DNA of 64,000 nt, from contig NZ_JACIFF010000002.1 of assembly GCF_014197245.1 (NCBI RefSeq), positions 448,106-512,105 on the forward strand, in the 5' to 3' direction. The notes beneath the pieces were generated by a model. That model worked only from the letters and a program-made list of their open reading frames with translations, had not been told where the DNA came from and searched no databases. This document shows, piece after piece, positions 16,904 through 23,896 of the stretch; the stretch's first letter is position 1, and every line of letters begins with the position of its first letter. The stretch comes from Neolewinella aquimaris. GTDB taxonomy: Bacteria > Bacteroidota > Bacteroidia > Chitinophagales > Saprospiraceae. A program made the translations under genes and the position numbers.

Positions 16904-17581
16904 ATGAAGATCCTCATCATCGAAGACGAGCCCACCCTGGCGGAATCCATGCGCACCTACCTGGAGACGGAGGGTAACCGCTGTGAACTGGCGCGGGATT
17001 TTGACGAGGCCTGGGATAAAACGAGTCTTTACGACTACGACTGCATCCTCGTCGACATCACCCTGCCCGGCGGCAGCGGACTGGAGATCATCCGTAAGCT
17101 CAAGGAAGACAATCAGCGCGCCGGCATCATCATCGTATCCGCCAAGGACAGCATCGACGATCGCATCAGCGGCCTCGAACTCGGATCCGACGACTACCTC
17201 CCCAAACCCTTTCACCTGGCCGAACTGAACGCCCGCATCAAGGCGCTCGTGCGGCGCAACCAGTTCGGCGGCCAGCAGCACATCGACTACCGCGAGATAC
17301 ACGTGGAGCCCCTGCAGCACGCCGTGACCGTCGGCCAGCAAGACGTACACCTAACCCGCTCCGAATACGATCTGCTGATCTACTTCCTGGCCAACCAGAA
17401 TCGCGTCCTGACCAAGGAGGCCGTTGCCGAACATCTGAGCGGCGACCAGGCCGACCTGCTCGACAGCATCGACTTCATCTATAGCCACATCAAGAACCTG
17501 CGCAAAAAACTCACGGGAGCGGGGGCGGCCGACTACATCCAGTCGATCTACGGACTGGGGTACAAATGGGCACCGGCATGA
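16904..17581 (+). CDS. OmpR/PhoB-family response regulator
   Basis: 225 residues. Receiver domain (1-118) with acidic pair E-D-E, phosphoacceptor Asp in I-L-V-D-I-T-L-P-G near residue 51, and K-P-F near residue 101. Residues about 125-225 form a winged-helix DNA-binding domain ending Y-G-L-G-Y-K-W, typical of OmpR relatives. It would be phosphorylated by the kinase encoded next, whose ATG overlaps this gene's stop codon (ATGA). The target genes are unknown. Confidence 0.95.
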   Translation: MKILIIEDEPTLAESMRTYLETEGNRCELARDFDEAWDKTSLYDYDCILVDITLPGGSGLEIIRKLKEDNQRAGIIIVSAKDSIDDRISGLELGSDDYLPKPFHLAELNARIKALVRRNQFGGQQHIDYREIHVEPLQHAVTVGQQDVHLTRSEYDLLIYFLANQNRVLTKEAVAEHLSGDQADLLDSIDFIYSHIKNLRKKLTGAGAADYIQSIYGLGYKWAPA

Positions 17582-18855
17582 AGCTTCTACAGCGTACTTC
17601 CCGCTATTACCTGGCCTTCGCGGTGGTGGCCTTCCTAATCACCGGCATCCTCCTCTTTAACGTGCTGCGCTACTTCATTGACGAGGAGATGGACGAGCAG
17701 GTTGCCGACGCGAGCGTACGACTCGACCATTACCTCGCCCAACTGCCCGAGGTGCCGGAGAGCTTTTACCAGCTGGATGCCGTGATTACGACCCGCCCGG
17801 TTGATAAAGTCGTGCTGCCCTTTACCTTTTCCGACACCGTATTTTTCGAGCCCATCGAGCAGGAAATGGAACCCTTCCGCAGCGTCACCTACGACCGCGA
17901 GATCAACGGACAGCCGTACCGCATCACGATCTCCCAGCTCAAGGTGGAGAACGAGGACCTGATCGAAGTACTGTTCTTGGTCAGTATGGCCTTTTTCGCC
18001 CTGTTCCTGCTGGGCTTTTTCTTCCTCAACCGCTACCTGTCCAAGCGGATCTGGCGGCCATTTTATGCGGCGCTGGCGCAGGTGCAGCGTTTCGACCTGA
18101 AGAGCAGGGCGCCTACGGTATTCCCCCCGTCGACCACCGAAGAATTCGATCAGCTTAGCCGTTCCCTCAATACGCTAACGACCAAGATCCGCCGCGACTA
18201 CTTGGCCCTGCGCCAATTTACCGACAACGCCAGTCACGAATTGCAGACGCCCCTGGCCATTATGCGCAATCAGGTGGACCTGATGCTGCAGACCACCGAC
18301 CGCACCGAGGAGGATTTCACCCGCCTGCAACACTTCAGCGAGGCGCTGGAGCGCCTGAAGAAACTCAACCAGGCCCTGCTGCTCCTGACCCGCATCGAAA
18401 ACGAGCAGTACCACGACACGGAGGAGATCGAGCTGGCCGCCCTGATCGACACCAAGCTGAGCCAGCTGGAAGGAATGCGCGATGCCAAGTCCCTATTGCT
18501 CGAACGGGAGTTACACCGCACCTGCGTCCGCGCCCATCCCGTGCTGATGGACGTGCTGCTCAACAACCTGCTCAGTAACGCCATCAAACATAATGTGACG
18601 AACGGCCACCTTCGCGTCATCCTAAAGGACCGGCAGCTGACCGTGGTCAACTCCGGCCCGCCCCACGATGGCGACACCGACCGGCTCTTCAAGCGCTTTA
18701 CCAAGGGGAGGGCCGACAACCAGTCGTTGGGGCTTGGTCTGGCCATCGTTTCGGAAATTTGCCAGCACTACGGCTTTCGGATCGACTACCACGCCACCGC
18801 CGACGGCGTACACTCGGTAACACTTAACTTCGGTGGCAATACCGCCCCGTTATGA
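17578..18855 (+). CDS. Sensor histidine kinase
   Basis: 425 residues from the ATG at 17578, which overlaps the regulator stop as ATGA; an in-frame start 12 nt earlier also exists. Two membrane segments (about 9-30 and 136-158) flank a ~105-residue periplasmic sensor. The H-box is N-A-S-H-E-L-Q-T-P-L-A near residue 223, followed by an ATPase domain with N-N-L-L-S-N-A-I-K-H-N and G-L-G-L-A-I-V. The G1 box reads V-N-S-G-P, with Asn where many kinases have the adenine-binding Asp; some Bacteroidota kinases carry such a variant, so activity is not excluded. The HD gene start overlaps its stop. Confidence 0.93.
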   Translation: MKLLQRTSRYYLAFAVVAFLITGILLFNVLRYFIDEEMDEQVADASVRLDHYLAQLPEVPESFYQLDAVITTRPVDKVVLPFTFSDTVFFEPIEQEMEPFRSVTYDREINGQPYRITISQLKVENEDLIEVLFLVSMAFFALFLLGFFFLNRYLSKRIWRPFYAALAQVQRFDLKSRAPTVFPPSTTEEFDQLSRSLNTLTTKIRRDYLALRQFTDNASHELQTPLAIMRNQVDLMLQTTDRTEEDFTRLQHFSEALERLKKLNQALLLLTRIENEQYHDTEEIELAALIDTKLSQLEGMRDAKSLLLERELHRTCVRAHPVLMDVLLNNLLSNAIKHNVTNGHLRVILKDRQLTVVNSGPPHDGDTDRLFKRFTKGRADNQSLGLGLAIVSEICQHYGFRIDYHATADGVHSVTLNFGGNTAPL

Positions 18856-19430
18856 AAAAGCAAAAACGGATCACCCAACGGGCCAGTCGCTACGTCACGC
18901 GCCGACTTATTCGGGAGTTGCCGCACAACCGCATCTTTCACAACATCCACCATACCCTGACCGTCTGGCGGGGAACGAAGATGATCGGTAAGGCAATGGG
19001 ACTGTCCAAGGAGGAGCTGGAGATTGTGTGCCTGGCGGCCATTTTTCACGACACCGGCCACATCGAGTGCTACGTGGGCCACGAAGAGGTAAGCGTCCGC
19101 ATCGCCCGGGAATGGCTGGAAAAACAGGGATACCCCCCCGCGAAGATCGACCGGGTAAGCGATTGCATCCGGGCCACCTCCATGCCCCAGGATCCCCGCA
19201 ATAAATTGGAGCAGGTACTGTGTGATGCGGACCTGTTGCACCTTTCCTTCGAGGCCTACCCCGACTACCAGGAAATGCTGCGCCGGGAGTGGCAGCTGGA
19301 ATTCGGCCTCAAGTACACCGACGAGGACTGGGAGCTGACCAACAACACCTTCCTCGCGGACCACAAGTACTTCACCGACTATGCGCGTCAGGAACTGGAG
19401 CCCAGAAAACAGCAACTGAAAGTAGATTGA
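18852..19430 (+). CDS. HD-domain metal-dependent phosphohydrolase
   Basis: 192 residues; the ATG overlaps the kinase stop codon (ATGA), so translation is probably coupled. The HD-fold metal ligands are visible: H in H-N-I-H-H-T, H-D in I-F-H-D-T-G-H, and a distal D in C-D-A-D-L-L-H-L. Members hydrolyse phosphoesters, often nucleotides or cyclic nucleotides; no GYP signature of cyclic-di-GMP enzymes is seen. Its place as third gene behind a two-component system is notable and suggests a signalling role, but the substrate cannot be read from sequence. Confidence 0.88.
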   Translation: MKKQKRITQRASRYVTRRLIRELPHNRIFHNIHHTLTVWRGTKMIGKAMGLSKEELEIVCLAAIFHDTGHIECYVGHEEVSVRIAREWLEKQGYPPAKIDRVSDCIRATSMPQDPRNKLEQVLCDADLLHLSFEAYPDYQEMLRREWQLEFGLKYTDEDWELTNNTFLADHKYFTDYARQELEPRKQQLKVD

Positions 19431-19499
19431 ACGCAACTCCAATAATTCTCCAATGTTGGTCTGCATCTTAAGCACCCTAACCCACCCACCCCGCCGGTC

Positions 19500-20309
19500 A
19501 TGCGCTATCCTATAGTTTCCTGGATCTTCACGCTGTTGCTGCTCCTCGGCACGGTACCCCTGGCCGGTCAGCAAGACGGCAAAACGGAAGGGGGGCCGTA
19601 CTACATTTCGCTCAAGCGCGACCTGCTCTACGGCAGCGCGTCCGTCGGCTCGGTAGCCCTCGGCAGTCTCCTGCGCAGCCGGACGCCGGATATCGTGCTG
19701 TCGGACCTGCGGCTCGGCAACATCCCGTCCTTTGACCGCATCGCCACGGAATTCAGCTCCGCCTCGGCCCGTACCCTTTCGGATTACTCACTGTACGCCT
19801 CCGCTGCTCTACCGGGTTTACTCATGGCCGGTCGGCGGAGTCGTCGTGAAGCGGGAAAAATCAGTCTGCTGTTTTTGGAGACGATGCTGCTTAACCAGGG
19901 TCTGACCGACATCATTAAGTCTTCCGCCAAACGACCCCGTCCCTACGTTTTCGACGATGACCTGGACCCCGCTACCATCATTGGCGGCAACGACCGGGCG
20001 GCCTTTCTGTCGGGCCACACCAGCAGCTCGGCGGCGGCGGGATTTTTCTTCGCGCGGGCGTTCAGCGATTACTATCCCGCCTCCCGCCTGAAGCCCTACG
20101 CCTGGGTACTGGGAGCGGGCGTTCCGGCCCTGACGGGTTACCTGCGCATCCGGGCGGGGCAGCACTACCCCTCCGATGTACTGGCCGGCTACGCCCTCGG
20201 GGCGGTCATCGGGTACGTCGTGCCCGCCCTGCACCGGAGGCCTCCGGGAGGACGGCGGCTGACCGTAGCCCCGAGCGGCGGGGGGATGTATGTTTCCTAC
20301 CGGTTCTAG
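19500..20309 (+). CDS. PAP2-family phosphatase, membrane or secreted
   Basis: 269 residues with a signal peptide (about 1-23, L-A-G-Q). The three PAP2 motifs are present: K-S-S-A-K-R-P-R-P near 140, L-S-G-H-T near 165, and R-A-G-Q-H-Y-P-S-D near 220. These enzymes dephosphorylate lipid phosphates such as undecaprenyl pyrophosphate or phosphatidic acid in the periplasm. It follows the HD gene by 69 bp on the same strand and may share the transcript. Confidence 0.9.
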   Translation: MRYPIVSWIFTLLLLLGTVPLAGQQDGKTEGGPYYISLKRDLLYGSASVGSVALGSLLRSRTPDIVLSDLRLGNIPSFDRIATEFSSASARTLSDYSLYASAALPGLLMAGRRSRREAGKISLLFLETMLLNQGLTDIIKSSAKRPRPYVFDDDLDPATIIGGNDRAAFLSGHTSSSAAAGFFFARAFSDYYPASRLKPYAWVLGAGVPALTGYLRIRAGQHYPSDVLAGYALGAVIGYVVPALHRRPPGGRRLTVAPSGGGMYVSYRF

Positions 20310-20337
20310 GTCATTACCCACACCCGAATTCCGGGGG

Positions 20338-20360
20338 GCCGGCCTACTTTACCGGCTTTT
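20338..20360 (+). terminator. Weak terminator candidate after the PAP2 gene
   Basis: GCCGG (20338-20342) and CCGGC (20352-20356) form a 5-bp stem followed by four T. The stem is short, so this is only a candidate. Confidence 0.3.
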
Positions 20361-20397
20361 GTCCAATACCTTCCATACGTTCCCCTCCCGTCCGGCT

Positions 20398-20405
20398 TAA
20401 CTTCA
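20398..20405 (+). promoter_or_regulatory. -7 box 4 nt before the Rieske gene start
   Basis: TAACTTCA followed by CGGG and the ATG at 20410. It fits TAnnTTnn placed so that transcription would begin at or next to the start codon. No clear -33 element. Confidence 0.4.
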
Positions 20406-20409
20406 CGGG

Positions 20410-20832
20410 ATGAACCGTAAAGACTTTCTCAACAACTTGGGCATCGGTGCCGCATTCGCCCTTACGGCCACCTGTTTGGGTGGTTGCAGCAAGGAGGAGG
20501 ATGAGGCTTTTACCCCTACCCCATCCACTGGAATAGATTTCACGCTGGACCTGAATGCCACCGAAAACGCGCCCCTCGCGACCGACGGCGGCTACGTGGT
20601 GCGCAATAAGATCGTAGTGGCCCGCACACTCACGGGCGACTACGTAGCGGCCACCCAGCAGTGTAGCCACGAGGGCAATCTGGCCGTGCAGCTGCGCAAC
20701 GACGAGTGGTACTGCACCGTACACGGCGCCCGCTATACCCTCGCGGGTGACGGCCTGAATCAGTTCGGTTCCAACGGGCTGACCACCTACAAGACCGCCC
20801 TGAACGGCACCGATTTGCGGGTATTTAGTTAG
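20410..20832 (+). CDS. Rieske [2Fe-2S] lipoprotein
   Basis: 140 residues. The N-terminus (M-N-R-K-D-F-L-N-N-L-G) leads into a hydrophobic segment and a lipobox with Cys near residue 25 (L-G-G-C-S). The cluster ligands are C-x-H in Q-Q-C-S-H-E-G near residue 77 and C-x-x-H in W-Y-C-T-V-H-G-A near 97. Such small periplasmic Rieske proteins transfer electrons, but no partner oxidase is adjacent. Its stop codon overlaps the GTG start of the next gene. Confidence 0.9.
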   Translation: MNRKDFLNNLGIGAAFALTATCLGGCSKEEDEAFTPTPSTGIDFTLDLNATENAPLATDGGYVVRNKIVVARTLTGDYVAATQQCSHEGNLAVQLRNDEWYCTVHGARYTLAGDGLNQFGSNGLTTYKTALNGTDLRVFS

Positions 20833-21995
20833 TGAACCCCATTCTAACCCGTACGGTCGTCCTGCTCGGCGCCGTGAGCCTCTTCACCGATCTGGCGAGT
20901 GAAATGCTCTACCCCATCCTGCCCATCTACCTCGAATCCATCGGATTCGGAGTTATCGGCATCGGTGTGCTGGAGGGTATTGCCGAGGCTACTTCCGGTC
21001 TGAGTAAGGGGTACTTCGGTCAGTGGAGCGACCGCCTCGGTCGGCGACGGCCCTTCGTAGTGTGGGGCTACGGACTCAGTGCGGTGGCCAAACCCCTTTT
21101 GGTTCTCTTCCTCTCACCGGTTTGGATCCTCTTCACCCGTACCCTCGATCGCTTCGGCAAGGGGATCCGCACCGGCGCGCGCGACGCCCTGCTTTCCGGG
21201 GAGGCGGTGCCGGAAACCAAGGCAAGGGTATTCGGATTTCACCGGTCGATGGATACCCTGGGCGCGGCGCTGGGCCCGCTCGTTGCCCTGATGTTCCTGT
21301 ATTTCTACCCCGGGCAGTACCGCTGGCTGTTTTTCCTGGCCGTTGTCCCCGGTCTGCTGGCCGTCGTAGCCACCCTACTGCTAACGGAAAAGCCAACCGA
21401 ACGGGTGGTGGGTGCCCGGCCCGGTTTGTTGGAATTTGCGGGCTACTGGCGGCGTGCCACCCCGGCCTACCGTCGCCTGGTGGTCGGACTAGCGGGCTTT
21501 GCCCTCATCAATAGTTCGGACATGTTCCTGCTCCTCTACCTGAAGGATGCCGGTCTGACGGACGTTGCCGTGATCGGGTATTATGTCTTCTACAATCTAG
21601 TGTACGCCGTGGCAGCCTACCCCTTCGGCAGCCTGGCCGATCGATTCGGTCCGAAGCGGATGTTTCTCTTCGGGCTGCTCTGCTTCGGGCTGGTTTACGC
21701 CATCCTTCCATACGCGGTTTCCTTTTTTGCATTCACCTTCCTATTCCTGATCTACGGCCTTTTCGCGGCGGCGACCGACGGTGTAGCCAAGGCCTGGATC
21801 ACCCACACCTGCGCCCAGGCCGATACGGCCACCGCAATCGGAGCGTATAGTGCCCTGGCCAGTCTGTGCAGCCTGGTAGCCAGCTCCGCCGCCGGTGGTA
21901 TCTGGTACGGTTTCGGACCCACCGCGATGCTAACCCTTACCGCCGCGGCCACCGTGGGAATCGTGGCTTACTTCCTCGGTACGCGGGCGCGGTGA
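20832..21995 (+). CDS. MFS transporter
   Basis: 387 residues from a GTG at 20832 that shares a base with the Rieske stop codon (TAGTG), implying coupled translation. About 12 membrane segments; the loop after the second segment has G-Q-W-S-D-R-L-G-R-R-R-P, the MFS signature, and a related G-S-L-A-D-R-F-G-P-K-R occurs in the second half. The start M-N-P-I-L-T-R-T-V-V-L-L-G-A-V-S-L-F-T-D is typical of its subgroup. The transported compound is unknown. Confidence 0.92.
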   Translation: MNPILTRTVVLLGAVSLFTDLASEMLYPILPIYLESIGFGVIGIGVLEGIAEATSGLSKGYFGQWSDRLGRRRPFVVWGYGLSAVAKPLLVLFLSPVWILFTRTLDRFGKGIRTGARDALLSGEAVPETKARVFGFHRSMDTLGAALGPLVALMFLYFYPGQYRWLFFLAVVPGLLAVVATLLLTEKPTERVVGARPGLLEFAGYWRRATPAYRRLVVGLAGFALINSSDMFLLLYLKDAGLTDVAVIGYYVFYNLVYAVAAYPFGSLADRFGPKRMFLFGLLCFGLVYAILPYAVSFFAFTFLFLIYGLFAAATDGVAKAWITHTCAQADTATAIGAYSALASLCSLVASSAAGGIWYGFGPTAMLTLTAAATVGIVAYFLGTRAR

Positions 21996-22026
21996 ACCTT
22001 CGCTCCCGCCACGCCTTTATCCCTGC

Positions 22027-22692
22027 ATGCTTGACACCATCGCCGAGGGCTCCAACTGGGCCGTTATCAACAAACCCGCCGGCATTGCCACGGAACGCCA
22101 CTTTCAGTACGATACGGTAGAGGCGCGGGCGCAGGAGCAGTGGAAACGACCAAGTGCCAAGAAACCGGCGTACGTAGGCATCGTTCACCGGCTCGACCGA
22201 CCCGTCAGCGGTGCCCTCTTACTGGCCCGCAACAAATCGACCCTGGTGGCGCTGAACGAAGCCTTCGCCGCCCGCCGGATCACCAAAGTCTACTGGGCCG
22301 TGACCGACAAGCCACTGCCCGCCGTCACCGGTGACCTGGTCCACTACCTCGGTCGGGAACCAACCCGCAAAAAGGCGTTCGCGAGTACCCGGCCCGTCGC
22401 CGGCGCCCAGGAGGCAAAACTGAGCTACCGACTCCTCGCCGGGTCAGGAAATAGCTACCTGTACCAGGTCGTTCCCATCACCGGCCGGTTCCACCAGATC
22501 CGGTGCCAGTTGGCTGCGGCCGGGGCACCCATCACCGGCGACCACGCTTATGGTTCCCTGCGTCCCCTGGGCGATCACGTCATCGGTCTTCACGCGCGCC
22601 AACTCAACTTTACCGACCCGAAGTCGGGGGAGGCAATTGAGGTTACCGCCCCCACCCCCGAATACTGGCCCGTAGCGACCGAGCAACCGTAA
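22027..22692 (+). CDS. RluA-family RNA pseudouridine synthase
   Basis: 221 residues, short because no S4 RNA-binding domain is present. The catalytic motif is V-H-R-L-D-R-P-V-S-G with the Asp near residue 60, followed by K-V-Y-W-A-V and the C-terminal G-R-F-H-Q-I-R. It isomerises uridine to pseudouridine in rRNA or tRNA; the target position cannot be assigned. It follows the transporter by 31 bp. Confidence 0.93.
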   Translation: MLDTIAEGSNWAVINKPAGIATERHFQYDTVEARAQEQWKRPSAKKPAYVGIVHRLDRPVSGALLLARNKSTLVALNEAFAARRITKVYWAVTDKPLPAVTGDLVHYLGREPTRKKAFASTRPVAGAQEAKLSYRLLAGSGNSYLYQVVPITGRFHQIRCQLAAAGAPITGDHAYGSLRPLGDHVIGLHARQLNFTDPKSGEAIEVTAPTPEYWPVATEQP

Positions 22693-22698
22693 TTTGTC

Positions 22699-22706
22699 TA
22701 TTTTGA
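22699..22706 (+). promoter_or_regulatory. -7 box 4 nt before the DUF4249 gene start
   Basis: TATTTTGA, then CGGG, then the GTG at 22711. The sequence TTGACGGG before the start codon is the same as before the gntP-type gene at 42196. Confidence 0.4.
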
Positions 22707-22710
22707 CGGG

Positions 22711-23832
22711 GTGAAATCGCACCCCCTTCCTTTCCCATACGGCCTCACCTGCCTGCTTCTACTCTTCGGGCTGAGTGCCTGTACCGATCCGGTCGTACCG
22801 ACCTATCGTTACGAAACCGGTTTTCTGTTGGTCGACGGTCGCATTACGGACCAGCCCGGATACAGCCAGGTTGCCATTCGGCGCAATACGGTGCTGTTCG
22901 GCCAGTATACCCTTGGTCCGGTAACCGGCGCGGTGGTGAGCAGCCTGGATGACCAAGGTCAGCGCACCGAATGGGTCGCGGTAGACAGCGGTGGCCTCTA
23001 CGTCCCACCTAATGATTTCGTGGCCCAGCCGGGGCGCACCTATAGCCTGAGCATCGCGACACCGGAGGGGGAAGTCGTCGAATCCGACCCGCAGCAACTT
23101 CCACCGGCGGTGCCGTTCCTTAATCCGCGCTACCGCTTCGAGCAGGAGGGTTACTTCAGTACGTCGCGTAACCGTTTCGTGCCCACCTTTACGTTTCTGG
23201 TCGACGTCGAGGACCCACCGGGAGAGGAGAATTTTTACAAGTATCGCTACCGTACCTGGGAGTCCATCGCGGTTTGCGCAACCTGCCGCAGGTCGCGGTA
23301 CCGCAACGGGGAATGCATCGAGGGGCCGGGAACGAACTTCGTCAACCGGTGGGACTACCTCTGCGACCTGCCCTGCTGGATCAGCACCCTGGGTCAGGGA
23401 AGTAGCATCATGAGTGATGCCCTCAGCGACGGTCGGCGCATGACCGGAGTGGAAGCCGGTCGACTGGATTACGAGCGGCCCGGGGGATTGCTCTTCGAGA
23501 TCGAGCAGGCCAACATTTCCAGGGACGCGTACGAGTTTGGACAGGTCGTCGAGAACCTGTCGGAAAACAGCGGAGGGCTTAACGCTCCCCTACCCGCCCC
23601 CCTGATCGGCAACCTGAGGGACCGGAGTGACCAGCGCACCGATGTCCTGGGATTCGTCAGCGTGGAGGCCGTTACGGTCGACCGCGTCTACTTTAATCGC
23701 GACACGGTAGACGGAACCTCACTGCCCTACGACGGGCAGATCATCCTCGAGCCGGTGCTGCCGAGCCCACCCGCCGCCCCCTGCACCGGCGGCAATCGGA
23801 CCCCGGTGCGCCCCTTCGGTTGGCCCGGCTAG
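22711..23832 (+). CDS. DUF4249 family lipoprotein
   Basis: 373 residues from a GTG start; this start gives a lipoprotein signal (L-S-A-C-T, Cys near residue 22) and no ATG upstream or nearby does. DUF4249 features: L-L-V-D-G-R-I-T-D-Q-P-G-Y, paired Cys clusters C-A-T-C and C-D-L-P-C-W, and a beta-rich fold. DUF4249 proteins are regularly encoded beside a TonB-dependent receptor, as here, and probably act as its surface partner; the ligand is unknown. Confidence 0.88.
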   Translation: MKSHPLPFPYGLTCLLLLFGLSACTDPVVPTYRYETGFLLVDGRITDQPGYSQVAIRRNTVLFGQYTLGPVTGAVVSSLDDQGQRTEWVAVDSGGLYVPPNDFVAQPGRTYSLSIATPEGEVVESDPQQLPPAVPFLNPRYRFEQEGYFSTSRNRFVPTFTFLVDVEDPPGEENFYKYRYRTWESIAVCATCRRSRYRNGECIEGPGTNFVNRWDYLCDLPCWISTLGQGSSIMSDALSDGRRMTGVEAGRLDYERPGGLLFEIEQANISRDAYEFGQVVENLSENSGGLNAPLPAPLIGNLRDRSDQRTDVLGFVSVEAVTVDRVYFNRDTVDGTSLPYDGQIILEPVLPSPPAAPCTGGNRTPVRPFGWPG

Positions 23833-23850
23833 CTACTGGGTTCGTTCCCT

Positions 23851-23870
23851 GCTCCTGCGCGCCGCCGCCC
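23851..23870 (+). repeat. GC-rich intergenic motif, copy 3
   Basis: GCTCCTGCGCGCCGCCGCCC, identical to the 7480 copy, 26 bp before the TonB-receptor start and co-oriented. Confidence 0.55.
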
Positions 23871-23896
23871 CCTTTGTTCCCCTTATTTCCTACCCT

